Below, piece by piece: positions 51,129 through 60,673 of a DNA stretch of 64,000 bases (positions within the stretch are counted from its first letter, which is position 1; every line of letters starts with the position of its first letter). Position numbers and translations under genes: made by a program. Where the stretch lies: assembly GCA_963575745.1 (NCBI GenBank), contig CAUYUJ010008602.1:299866-363865 (forward strand). Reading direction: 5' to 3'. This DNA comes from Prorocentrum cordatum (Eukaryota > Sar > Dinophyceae > Prorocentrales > Prorocentraceae). The notes beneath the pieces are model-generated. The model was not told where the DNA came from. It searched no databases and was given only the letters and a program-made list of their open reading frames with translations.

Positions 51129-51264
51129 GTGGGCGACGGAGGGAAACGGGATGGGCTCGACTGTGCCGACATCCGCGCGGTGTGCCACGCTGGCTGCTTC
51201 CGTAAGCAGTGGCGTAAAGACGCGATGTCTTCTCGCGTAAGGCCCGTTTGCGTTCGTCGCTCAG
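51129..51264 (+). other. UFD1 intron, 136 bp, GT-AG
   Basis: GTGGGC to CGTCGCTCAG joins CTG CGG CAG to GTG AGC CTG and keeps the UFD1 domain intact. Its last third (ATGTCTTCTCGCGTAAGGCC then CGTTCGTCGCTC) is similar to 52550-52605 (CATCTCGCGTAAGACCCG then TTTTCGTCGCTCGC), so part of the intron is a dispersed sequence. Confidence 0.85.
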
Positions 51265-51613
51265 GTGAGCCTGGACCTCGTCTCTTTCGTGAGGATCCAG
51301 GCCCACAGTGCGTGCTTCTACGACGCCGCGCGGGGCCACAACATACCCGCCCTGCTCAAGGAGTCCCTAGTGCGATGCAGCGCGCTCACTGAGGACACGT
51401 GCGTGCAGGTGTTTGTGGACGGCCAGAGTTTCCAGTTCCAGGTCGTCGAGCTCCAGCCCAAGGCTGCCGTCCGCCTCATCGACACGAACATGGAGGAGTA
51501 CTTCGAGTTCAAGGTGGACTTCGAGGCGCCGCCGGACGAGGAGGACGAGGCGAAGAGGAGATCCTACCAGGAGTCGGGGGTGGACAGGGACCCCTTCAGC
51601 AGAGCACCCTGCA
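51265..51613 (+). CDS. UFD1: UFD1-family protein, second recognised exon
   Basis: Continues directly: VSLDLVSFVRIQAHSACFYD, HNIPALLKESLVRCSALTED, TCVQVFVDGQSFQFQVVELQ, then AAVRLIDTNMEEYFEFKVDF and EAPPDEEDEAKRRSYQESG. This is the second barrel of the UFD1 domain and the start of the acidic linker (family motifs L-NFA-LT-GD-I and V-E--P--AV-II-TDLEVDF). The end is not fixed: GT occurs at 51614 (GCA^GTGAGA), while the frame stays open to 52104. From 51640 a different frame reads PLEDEQDVQIARRLDG, which also looks coding and suggests another small exon or a frameshift. Confidence 0.87.
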
Positions 51614-51728
51614 GTGAGAGCGGCCTCGGGACCGCCACAGAAGCCACGGCCGCAGCAGCAGCCTCTCGAGGACGAGCAGGACGTGCAAATCGCGAGGCGG
51701 CTCGACGGGGCGGGGGGGGCCCTGTCAA

Positions 51729-51857
51729 TTTGGCATCGCTCGGACGTGTGCATTTTTCTCGGCGTGAACTATCGAGGACCATCCTGGACCATCGAGCGAA
51801 AAAAACACTCACGAAACCGAAAAATGCACGGGAAATGGACGTCCGAGCGACGGCAAG
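51729..51857 (+). mobile_element. Family E MITE copy 4
   Basis: TTTGGCATCGCTCGGACG to GGACGTCCGAGCGACGGCAAG with perfect TCAA duplications at 51725-51728 and 51858-51861. Confidence 0.95.
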
Positions 51858-52055
51858 TCAACCTCTCCAGGAGCGATGCCTGGAGCAGCAGCGCGCGAGG
51901 GAGCAGGAGACCGGCACCAGGCAAAAGCACACGCGTGTGTGCCAGGCGTGCGGGGCGGCCACGGCATGGGGCGGCGCGCACGCTCACAGAAGCCTCTTAC
52001 ACGTCGTGAGCCCCGTGGCGGGCGCGCTCGCGCCACACCGCCCGGGAAACCACAC

Positions 52056-52186
52056 CCTGGCGTCGCTCGGACGTGTGTATTTTTTTCTCGGCGAGGGCCC
52101 TTGAGGAACATCCTGGATCATCGAGCGAAAAAAACACGCACGAAACTGAAACATGCACGGGAAATGGACGTCCGAGCGACGGCAAG
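52056..52186 (+). mobile_element. Family E MITE copy 5
   Basis: 131 bp, CCTGGCGTCGCTCGGACG to GGACGTCCGAGCGACGGCAAG, perfect ACAC duplications at 52052-52055 and 52187-52190. Confidence 0.95.
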
Positions 52187-52197
52187 ACACATTGCTC

Positions 52198-52352
52198 ATT
52201 TCTAATTCTTCGAGAGCTGTTTGATTTTGGGGGGCCAAGGTCAGCTCATTTCTACTTTTTCTCTCCTGGGCCTCTTCCCGGCCACTATATGGGGGCCTGG
52301 AGCAATCAGAAACGAGCGCAGTCAGAAATGAGCACGATGAGAAATGAACGAC
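52198..52352 (+). mobile_element. Family D hairpin, copy 4
   Basis: TTTCTAATTCTTCGAGAGC to GATGAGAAATGAACGACG, with the CCTCTTCCCGGCCACTATA centre. It starts a few bases after family E copy 5. Confidence 0.75.
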
Positions 52353-53029
52353 GCGTATATGCTGCAATATGTTGTGCTAGATGTTCGGGTCGGACGTGCG
52401 CCTCCAACGGAGGCATGCATATAATAAGCGACGCAAGACAACGAGTCCCACTGCGCCGACCTTCGCGCGCATGCTGCCCGCGTCAGGTCGCGCGTAAGCG
52501 TCCCAGTCTCCAGTGTGGTTTGTCGCGCTGGCGGCCCGCGTAAGCCGCGGCATAATGTCGCTGTGCCATCTCGCGTAAGACCCGATTGTTTTCGTCGCTC
52601 GCCGCCGCGCCGTTTCACCTGACGCGCGACCTTACGCCTTGGGGAGGGCGCCTTGCCCACCAGGGCAAACTTCGCCTTGGACGCAAGGTTGGCCGTGGGT
52701 CTGCAGCGGTGCCGGCTTCGTCGATTTGGGCGTGCTCTGAGAAAACGGTGCGGCGACATATGGAGCGTTCCGAAAATGGCCTTGCCTTCGAGGATCCAAG
52801 GAGTTGTCATCTCTTCCGCGGCGGAAGGCGGAGGAAGGTCGGCAGAAGTAAAACAAGGCCGCCTCCGCCGGCGGAAGCCAGCGGAAGGGGTGCGGAGGAC
52901 GGCGAAAGTAAAAGGTGCGCCCCCGAGAGAGGAAACCTTTTTTTGGGCGCAGGGTCTCCGAACTAGCCCACATAGGCGCGTTCAGGACACACGGCGCGGC
53001 GACTCCAGACCTCCCGGTTGGGGTCGGAG
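52353..53029. other. Intronic spacer without a recognised exon
   Basis: Includes a possible inverted pair GTCAGGTCGCGCGTAAGC (52482) and ACGCGCGACCTTACGCC (52620), and GGCGGAAG short repeats at 52800-52915 like those near 46900. Confidence 0.4.
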
Positions 53030-53135
53030 CAGATGGGGTCGCAGGGAGCGCGCCGCATCGCCGATGCGGAGCCCGAGCTGCTCCACGCCGACGGCGCCGA
53101 TGCATCGCCGATGCGGCGCGATCTGGGCCGCATGC
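53030..53135 (+). repeat. Family Q repeat, copy
   Basis: GATGGGGTCGCAGGGAGCGC, then GCATCGCCGATGCGGAGCCC and GATGCATCGCCGATGCGG. Confidence 0.65.
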
Positions 53136-53139
53136 CCAG

Positions 53140-53282
53140 ATGAGGAGGAGGAGGAGGAGGAGGAGGAGGAGGAGGAGGAGGAGAGAGGAGGAGGAGGAGG
53201 AGCAGCAGGAGGAGGAGGAGGAGGAGGAGGAGGAGGAGGAGAGGAGGAGGAGGAGGAGGAGGAGGAGGAGGAAGGGGAGGAC
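53140..53282. repeat. (GGA)n microsatellite
   Basis: GGA run with GAGAGGAGG breaks, directly upstream of the coiled-coil exon. Confidence 0.95.
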
Positions 53283-53299
53283 GCAGATGCGTCCCACAG

Positions 53300-53437
53300 G
53301 AGCTCCGGCGGCAGGCGGAGGACCTCCAGGCGCGCCTGGAGGCCGCCCGGGAGGCGCTGCTCCGGGCCGAGCGGCAGCGCCTCGCGGGCCTCGCCGCCGC
53401 GGGCGGCGTGGCGGCGGCGGCCGGCGCTACTGTGGAG
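53300..53437 (+). CDS. Coiled-coil exon preceding a UBX domain
   Basis: 46 codons, phase 0 at both ends, between GCGTCCCACAG and GTGGAG^GTGCCG. The peptide ELRRQAEDLQARLEAAREAL, then LRAERQRLAGLAAAGG and GATVE, is a clear heptad-type helix followed by the start of a strand. Joined to the exon at 55018 it gives ATVEVALKLPDGTRMRERF, the usual way a helix runs into a UBX domain. The frame was missed by ATG-based ORF calling because it has no start codon. Confidence 0.65.
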
Positions 53438-53514
53438 GTGCCGGGAGGGAGAGAGATAGGCACAGGCACAGGCGAACGCCGATCCCCTGAGAATAGGAGA
53501 AGAAGAAGAAGAAG

Positions 53515-53683
53515 AAACAGCATGAACATAATTTGAAATCGTTTTGTGCTCCGCGCGGATTTTTTGGATCCGCGCGGGCCCCCCCCCCCGCGGCGCCTCC
53601 GGGGCCGCCCTTGGCGCGCAATCCGCGCGGAGCGCCTAAAGCTTATGTTTATGCTGTTGTTTTCTCCTGCTACAGACACAATC
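53515..53683 (+). mobile_element. Family B introner-like hairpin, copy 8, flanked by a direct repeat
   Basis: Stem TGCTCCGCGCGGATTTTTTG with AATCCGCGCGGAGCGCCTAA; right end TTTTCTCCTGCTACAG. ACGCCGATCCCCTGAG (53476-53491) before it and ACGCCGATCCCTGAG (53686-53700) after it form a near-perfect direct repeat that may mark insertion. Confidence 0.8.
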
Positions 53684-54395
53684 AAACGCCGATCCCTGAG
53701 ATCTTGGCGTCGCAGTATTTTCACACCGGGCGTTTCTGCCCCGTTTCGGGCCCCGGGGCCCACACAGATTGATCCGGCCCGAAAAATGAGGCAGAAAGAT
53801 GGGGTCCGAAGCTCTGGTCGCAATTTCCCACGATGTTGCAAGTGTTTTTGCAACGTCGGAACTCAGGGACTCCCAGGAAAATATGGGAAAGTATTGGAAA
53901 TGGAGCGGGAAGACGGAGATGCGGAAAATCCGGAAGCAAATCTTGCGCGAACCCTGGAAGTTGTATATGCCAGGATTTGCACCCAGATTGTGGGGATGTC
54001 TCAGGTGGCTGGCCTGTTGGCATGCGCAACAACCTCTGCTTTCGAAGAAATGTGTGAGGAAGTCTTGGGCGAGGCGCTGGTTTCAGAACTTCGGGGGGGG
54101 GAAGCCAGCGAAGCGCTGGTTTCAGCACTCTGGAGGGGGAGCCGCCAGGGTGCGGGCATTCCAGGGTTCGCTCCCAGATTATGGTGATGTCTCGGGCGGT
54201 TTGCCTTGCCTGCTTGCGAGCGCGACATCCTCTGCGTTGGCACAGTTTGCGGGGATGTCGCGCTGTTCCCAGCGCACCAGGGAGAGCCGCCACGGGGCTG
54301 TATCAAGGGCCCGTTCTCGCCCAGACTGCGGGGACGTCTCGGGCGGATTGCCTGCTTCGGACCCCAGGCTCGTCTGCGTTCAGAACAGACTGTAA

Positions 54396-54526
54396 CCTGG
54401 CATCGCTCGGATGTGTGTACTTTTTCCTCGGCGAGGACCCTTGAGGACCATCCTGGACCATCGAGCGAAAAAAACACGCACGAAACCGAAAAATGCACGG
54501 GAAATGGACGTCCGAGCGACGGCAAG
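54396..54526 (+). mobile_element. Family E MITE copy 6
   Basis: 131 bp, CCTGGCATCGCTCGGATG to GGACGTCCGAGCGACGGCAAG, perfect GTAA duplications at 54392-54395 and 54527-54530. Confidence 0.95.
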
Positions 54527-54629
54527 GTAAGGACGCCTCGAGTGGGGCACCGGCTCCAGCATCCCGAGGGGCGCAGACTCTGAAGGGATGTCTCGGGCGG
54601 TGTGCTTCTCCCGGTGCCAAATACACGCA

Positions 54630-54905
54630 GCTTGAGCTCACACTCACACGCAGACCACTCACACTCACGTGCAGACCATGCAGACCTCCCACGCGCACAC
54701 TCACACTCACACGCTCTCAGACCTCTGGCACTCTCAGGCCACTCACACGCAAACACACAATCAGACCTCTCACGCTCACACCCACACTCAGACTGCTCAC
54801 CTTCGCTCGCAGTCATGCGCACAGACTCACTCACACTCAGACTCATTCACCCAGGCTCCTTCACACCCAGACTCATCGGACCCCAGGTTATCATGCTCAG
54901 GGACC
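54630..54905. repeat. ACTCACACTCAG degenerate array
   Basis: Units of ACTCAC, CAGACC and CACACGC over about 270 bases. Confidence 0.9.
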
Positions 54906-55017
54906 CGTTCACGCCTAGACTCTCGCACCCAGACGCTCGCAGCGGGAAGTGTGCGGGCAAGCAGATGTTATGGGGATCTCCGCGTCGAGTACTGTGTGTC
55001 TCCCCGGGCCTCTGGAA

Positions 55018-55132
55018 GGTGGCGCTGAAGCTGCCGGACGGCACGCGCATGCGGGAGCGGTTCCGCGAGGGCACGGCGCTGGCGGCGGTGGCCCTGCTGG
55101 CGCTCGAGAGCGACTGGGCCAGGAGCTCCGAG
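55018..55132 (+). CDS. UBX-domain exon
   Basis: UBX is a ubiquitin-like fold that docks on the N domain of p97/Cdc48. The frame VALKLPDGTRMRERFREGTA, then LAAVALLALESDWARSSEEE, has the hallmark first hairpin (-LKLPDGTR--RRF) and helix. The acceptor GCCTCTGGAAG gives phase 0, in step with the coiled-coil exon ending at 53437 (intron 1580 bp). The second half of a UBX fold (with its FPR-type loop) is not here. The frame runs into a (TCC)n tract at 55133 with no GT nearby; a non-canonical donor is possible, as dinoflagellate introns are known to use GC and GA 5' ends. Confidence 0.7.
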
Positions 55133-55530
55133 GAGGAATCCTCCTCCTCCTCCTCGTCCTCCTCCTCGTCCTCCTCCTCCCCCTCCTCCTCTGCCTCCTC
55201 CTCCTCCTCCTCCTCCTCCTCCCCCTCCTCCTCCGCCTTCCTCCTCCTCCTCCTCCTCCTCTCCTCCTTCTCCTCCTCCTCCTCCTCCTCCTCCTCCCTC
55301 CCCCTCCTCCTCCCCCTCCTCCCCTCCTCCCCCTCCTCCCCCTCCTCCTCCTCCTCCTCCTCCTCCTTCTCCTCCTCCCTCCTCCTCCTCCTCCTCCCTC
55401 CTCCTCCTCCTCCTCCTCCTCCTCCTCGTCCTTCTCCTCCTCCTCCGCCTCCTCCTCCTCCTCCTCCTCCTCCTCCTCCTCCTCCTCCCCCTCCTCATCC
55501 TCATCCTCGTCCTCCTCCTCGTCCCCCTTC
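55133..55530. repeat. (TCC)n satellite, about 400 bp
   Basis: TCC/CTC with GTC, GCC and TTC breaks, immediately after the UBX exon. Confidence 0.95.
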
Positions 55531-55699
55531 GGCCCATCCTTGGCCGCTTTCGATGGCTGCGCCCCGCTCACCAAGTGTCGACGTGGCCTTCCAGGGCCCT
55601 TGCGTCCTTGTCGCGCATCCTTATCCGTGTCGTTTTTTGGGTTGGCTGCACCCTGGGCCCGCTTTTGCCCTTTTGGGGAGCCTCCTGGGAGGCCCTCGT

Positions 55700-55791
55700 C
55701 GCCGCGGCTGGAGTCGCCCCGAGACTCTGGTCGGGAGCGCACCCCAGAGAGATCCAGGGCGCAACGGTATCGGTGCCTTTTGTTTCCCCAG
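55700..55791 (+). repeat. Family K repeat supplying an acceptor
   Basis: CCCTCGTCGCCGCGGCTGGA to GTATCGGTGCCTTTTGTTTC and CCCAG. Aligns to 23545-23672 up to the last base; the AG is the acceptor of the exon at 55792. Confidence 0.6.
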
Positions 55792-55878
55792 GAGCGTCTG
55801 CCCTTGCGGGGTGCAGCTCAGTTGCCCCGGCCTGAGGGCGGCGAGCATGGAGCTGGAATTGGAAGAAGAAACAATTGC
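55792..55878 (+). CDS. Penultimate exon candidate
   Basis: 29 codons in phase 0 between TTTTGTTTCCCCAG and TGC^GTAAGC. The peptide is ERLPLRGAAQLPRPEGGEHG then AGIGRRNNC. Its last 18 bases (GGAAGAAGAAACAATTGC) resemble the left end of other family B hairpins, so the 3' part of this exon may be exonised element sequence. An alternative frame reads MELELEEETIA. Confidence 0.4.
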
Positions 55879-56082
55879 GTAAGCATACATGTTCGGAGGT
55901 CCACGCGGTTTCCTTGGATCTGCGCTGGGCCCCCCTGGCGGCGCCTCCGGCGCCGTCCTTGGTGCGCTCCGCGCGCCAGGGAGGTGGCTCTGCGCGCCAG
56001 GTAGGTGAGCCCATCGAGGATCCAAGCAATCTGCGCGAACCTCCGAGAGTTTTTGTTTGTGCGGTTGCATCTCTTTCTTCAG
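55879..56082 (+). mobile_element. Family B hairpin forming a whole predicted intron
   Basis: 204 bp from GTAAGCATACATG to CATCTCTTTCTTCAG. The stem CGGAGGTCCACGCGGTTTCC pairs with AATCTGCGCGAACCTCCGAG around GGCGGCGCCTCCGGCGCCG. Both splice sites lie at the hairpin ends and the splice keeps phase 0. Confidence 0.7.
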
Positions 56083-56193
56083 GAGGCGCCCATCACCAGG
56101 GACATGCACCGCTCTCAGCTCAACGCCGCGCCCGTGCGGGCGCCCGACGACAGCGAGCTGCTGCGGATCGGCGTGGACGTGGAGGAATTTTGA
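56083..56193 (+). CDS. Terminal exon candidate
   Basis: After a strong acceptor (CATCTCTTTCTTCAG) the frame reads EAPITRDMHRSQLNAAPVRA then PDDSELLRIGVDVEEF and a TGA (56191-56193). Ordinary composition; no domain recognised. Downstream sequence is AT-richer and could be 3' UTR. It may end the UFD1/UBX gene or belong to another gene. Confidence 0.5.
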   Translation, partial: EAPITRDMHRSQLNAAPVRAPDDSELLRIGVDVEEF

Positions 56194-56754
56194 GGGGCCA
56201 TACAGAAAACGAAGGAGTCCCACACACAAAGAGAAAAAGAAGACATCGTGAGAGCCCCAGCAAAAACACAACTTGTAATAATTCCTACAGTAGGCACAAA
56301 GTAATACGAAACTAGCATGTCAACTAGTGCACCACTATAATTTCTCATCATTCTTATAGCCCGCAGAAGCCTGCGGCACCTTGCGAAGCTCAGAATCGAC
56401 GAAGGATGTGGTGCTAGATGCCTTACAGCCTGCTGCAAGGAAAACACAGGGAAAAGAACGACAAGATCCTGGAAGCGCTGCCATGCGCTGGGAGCATCAC
56501 GCACTCTTGGTGCAGAGGGCCTTGTCGAAGTGCCCGGCGGGGGCGGGGTCTTGACTTCGGGTGCCGGCAAGAGTGGCCCTCCGCCAAGAACGTGTCCAAG
56601 AAGGCCCCCGTCGGGTCCCAGAGCGGCGCCCGAGACGCCAAAATTGCCCACAAGTTGTGGACTTTTCTTGTCAACACCCGATGATCCCTGAGCTCCAGCA
56701 TCACCCTACAATTGCAACAGTTCTGCAAGATAATGCCCAGAGGAGTCCTCGGCC
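56194..56754. other. Possible 3' UTR and unassigned sequence
   Basis: Moderate GC, no repeat recognised. Minus-strand frames (for example at 56423-56728) have no supporting splice sites. Confidence 0.35.
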
Positions 56755-57640
56755 CTACCGAAGACGCCTACGGCGAATCACCGCCTCCCCCTGCCTTTTA
56801 AGAGACGGCTGTATGGCCAAACGTGCGGGCAAAGTTTGGCCACGCTATTGGACCATGCGTTCCCCCAGCCGTTGCGCAAGCCCTTCGGGGAACACGTGGG
56901 GAAGGGAGAGGACGAAGAGAGGGAGGAAGAAGGAGGATGAGGAGACCTCTTGGGAGTTTGGGTCACTATTGGGGCCTCGTTGGCTGCCTTACGGCGTTCC
57001 TGGCCCGTCCGACACCGTCGGAAGCCGTCTTGGGAGCCTCGTCGGGTCGTCTTGGGGCTCGCTTCGGGCACTTCAGAGCCGTCTTGGAGGCCATCTTGGA
57101 CGTTTTGGAGGCCTCTTGGGCCGTCTTGGGGCCGCCTTGGGGCCCTCTTAGGGCCATCCTGGGGCCATCTTGGAGGCCTTTGGGGCGATCTTGGGGCGAT
57201 CTGGGTGGCCTGCTGGGCCGTCTTCGGCTGTTGGACGGCCGTCTTAAATGTCAAAATCTGTCAAAAACCTAAGTTGCACCAGCGATTTCGGCCTCATCTG
57301 GGCATTCCTGGAGGACCGCTTGGAGGCCTCCTGGGCCGTTTTAGGAGCCTCTTGGGCGCTTCGTAGGCCGTCTTTGGCTCTCTTGGGCCATCTTCGCGGT
57401 CTTGGAGGTATCTTGTGACCTTCTTGGAGGCCATATTGGGGTTCTCTTGTGCTCTCTCGGGGCCATATTAGCCGTCTTGGAGACATCTTGGATGCCATCC
57501 AGGCCGTTGGAGAGGTTGATTGGAAATCTACGCGGCTTTCCGGGCCGACGGGCTGTGTCGAAGCCCCAGTGCGAGTTCTAAAGGGGCCACAAACCACCAA
57601 CATTTCAGCGCTCCGTGCACCTCTCGGCAAGCCACCGGGG
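56755..57640 (+). repeat. Family S tandem unit 1
   Basis: Starts CCGAAGACGCCTACGGCGAA, TGGCCAAACGTGCGGGC and GGGGAACACGTGGGGAAGGG, then a purine-rich stretch and about 550 bases of CTTGGGGCCGTCTTGG-type minisatellite. Confidence 0.8.
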
Positions 57641-58525
57641 GCGCGGCGGATCGAAGACGCCTACGGCAAATCACCGCCGCCCCCTGCCTCTTAGGAGACG
57701 GCTATGTGGCCAAACGTGTGGGCGAAGTTTGGCCGCGCTGTTGGACCATGCGTTCCCCCGGCCGTTGTGCAAGCCTTTCGGGGAACACGTGGGGGAGGAA
57801 GAGGACGAAGTGAGGGAGAAACAAGGATGATGAGAAGAAGGATGAGTAGACCTCTTGGAAGCTTCTCGAATGATTATTGGGGCCTCCTGGGAACTTTCTG
57901 GGGGGCCTCTTGGAGTCCTCTGGGGAGCCTCCTTGGGCCTCTTGGGGGCTTTGGGAGCGTTTCTTGGGGGCCTCTCTGGTCGTCTTGCGGCGCTCCTGAC
58001 CCGTCGGGCGCGGTCGGAAGCCGTTTGGGGAGCCTCTCAGGGCCGTCTTGGGGCGCTCCTGGGGCGGTTCGCGGTCGTCTTGGAAGCCACCTTGGGCGTC
58101 TTGGGAGCCTCCTTGGGCAGTCTTGGGGCCTTTGGGGGGCCGTCTTTGGGAGCCCACTTAGGGCCGTCCTGGGGCCATCTTGGGGGCCTCTTGGGCGCTA
58201 TTGGGGCAATATTGGGAGCCTCTTGGGCAACTGGAAGGCCGTTTTGAAGCAATTGCCGACGCATCCCAAACAAAATATAGAATATCAATGAGTTTGGTCT
58301 CTTCGGGCCTTCTTGGAGGACCTATTGGAGGCTTCTGATGGCGTCTTATGGGCCTCTTCGGCGCTTCTTGGGCCGTCTTTGCCTCTCTTGGATCATCTTG
58401 GAGGCATGTTGGAGGCTATCTTGGGGCTATCGTGGGCTCTCTCGGGGCCTTCTTGGCCTTCTTATATGCGGCGTGGGACCGTCTTGGAGGCCGTCTTGGG
58501 CCATCTTGGCAGTTTTAGAGACCAT
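57641..58525 (+). repeat. Family S tandem unit 2
   Basis: Repeats unit 1 about 890 bases downstream: TCGAAGACGCCTACGGCAAA, TGGCCAAACGTGTGGGC, GGGGAACACGTGGGGGAGGA, then the same minisatellite. Divergence is visible, so the tandem duplication is not recent. Confidence 0.8.
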
Positions 58526-58746
58526 GGGGCCAGAGGAGACCGAAATTCTTCACGCTTCGCGTATCCCCACCAGCTAGGCCTGACTTTGCGTCCGACGGCC
58601 CTCTTGTCTTCCACTGTGCAGCCCCCCCCAGGCACACCGCCCTGAGACAACAGCACTTTTACGATGCGAACAGGGCGCCCCGCGGCTGAAGAGAGAGGAG
58701 GAGGAGGAGGAGGAGGGGGGAGGAGGTGCACCGAATTACGAATTAA

Positions 58747-60462
58747 CTAGTATGGCGGCCCCGGCCGAGCCCGCAGCCGCGCCTCCAAGGCGGCCCGCCA
58801 AGCCTCCGAGCCACCGCCGGCACGCACCGCCGGCGTCAGCAGCAGCATCGCCGCCCGCGGGGGCAGCGCCAGCGCCCACCCCGGGCAGGGCCTCGCCGAC
58901 AGCTGCGCCCACCGCGCCGCCGAAGCGCCGCAACGCAGGCACGCCACCCAGCCCGGGCCCTGCGCAGCTGCGTGCACCCTCCATGCGGCGCCTGCGAAGA
59001 GGGCGCGCGCTGCCTCGGCCGGCGCAGGAGGCGCGACGGCCCCGCCGGCCTCAATCGCTGCCCGGGTCCGCCGGCGCGGCGGCGGAGGGGGAGCCGGCGC
59101 CGCCTGCGCCGCGGGCGGCGGCTGAGCCCTCCTGGCGGCGCGGGGCCCTCGCGCGGCCGTCCAGCGGCGGCGCACGCGCGGGCCCTCGGGCCCGCGGCTC
59201 TCGTGGTTGGCTCGCAAGGCCGCCAGCTCGACCGCGGCGAGCACGCGCTGCGCCGCGGCCAGCGCCGTCAGCTGGAAGTCGCGTTCCAAGCAGAGCGCGG
59301 GCGGGGGGAGGCGGACCCTGGCCGCTTCTCCCGCCAGGCGGTCGGCGGCCGCATTGCCCGCCCTGTCCTCAGCGGACAGCCCCCGGGCGAGCGCTTCCTC
59401 GGCAGTCGTGTGGCCCTTGACCCAGCGCGCCGTGAGGAAGCCGCTCCGGCTGTGCTCCGCGATTCGCTCCCAAAGGTCGGAGTGCGTCCAGTCGAGGTAG
59501 CACGCGCCGGCGCGCAGGGCGGCAACGCCATTGCGGACGTAGCGGGAGTCCGTGATGACCTCTACGGGCGCCCCCGCATGGCTGACAGCTTGGACCGCGG
59601 CGGTCAGCTCAGCCCGCTGCGCGGTCTGCGCCGCGTCCACCGGCCCGCTGTGGTCGCTCGTGCCGCGGGGTCCTTCCAGGCGCAGCCCCCAAGCCGCCCG
59701 GGCCATCAGCGGGTCCTGTGGCCGCTCGCACGCCCCGTCAGTCCAAGCCCTCCTGCGCGACTGGGGCGGCACGGGCATCTGGGCCGCCGGGAGCGGGGCT
59801 AGCGGCAGAGCCCGTGTGGCCTCCTCGGCGAGGGCGGCGAGCCGGACATCCGTCGCCAGCACGCCCGTGTTCGCCACGCCCGGCGGCAGCCGCGCGCGCA
59901 GCGCGGCCTGCGAGATCCGCGCCGTCGCCAGGGCGGCGGCCCTGTCGGCGCCCCAGGCTGGGCAGACCCAGAAGCGGTGCTCGCGATCCTCGCAGGCGGC
60001 GCCGCAGTGCGGGCATCTGGCCGGCTTGCCCCACTTCGCCGCCACCGATTCTGTCACGACGTTCCCAGACAGCACTGCGCGCAAGGCCCCTGCCGCGTCC
60101 GGCGCGAGGGCCCCAGTCTCCAGCAGCCGCCTGGTTGCCCAGCGGTCCACCCCGCGCGCGACATGCGCGAAGTCAGCCCTTCTGCCTGCCACGGCAGCCG
60201 CTTCCCTGCGCGCCCATGCCTCGAGGAGCACAGCGCGCGTGGCCTGGAGCGGCTGGTCGGCCGGGCGCCACCCGTCTGGGCAAGCAGGGACGCCGGTCCA
60301 GCGCTCGACGTCGTCGCCGAGGCGGAGCTGCGCCAAGCTCCAGGCGGCCGCGGCGACAGGGCCGGCGCCGCGGCCGTGCCCGGCCGCGCGGGCTCCGTCC
60401 GTGGCCCGCCAGAGTGCCAAAGGAAAGCGCCCTCTGCGGAGCGCCTTCGACGCCTGCCACAA
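58747..60462 (-). pseudogene. LINE ORF part 3: zinc motif and RNase H
   Basis: In a third frame: a CPHCGAACEDREHRFWVCP zinc-knuckle-like motif (about 59965-60025), then RNase H with AWTDGAC (about 59730-59750), AQRAELTAAV, VITDSRYVRNG, ARWVKGHTT and RAGNAAADRLA, i.e. the full Asp-Glu-Asp-Asp/His set. RNase H would degrade the RNA template. The final 190 residues are Ala/Arg/Pro-rich and not assigned. Confidence 0.85.
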
Positions 60463-60673
60463 CGGCGCGAGCGACGACCGCCGCTGGGTCCAGCCGCCAC
60501 GTCGGGCTCAGGACCCCAAAGACCACCTCTGCGGCAGCGCGGAATCCGCCTCGGCACACAGCCTGCCGCGCAGCCGCCCGCAGCCCGGCCAGCTCCTTCG
60601 CAGGTGGGCGGCCGCGCGAGGCGCCGTACAACCCCGCCGAAGTGCCGGCAGCAGCGCCCAGCATGCATCGGTG

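Noticed and set aside
51265-52104. UFD1 exon extending to the stop at 52104
   Set aside because: From 51729 the frame runs through a family E MITE, so the coding exon must end earlier.
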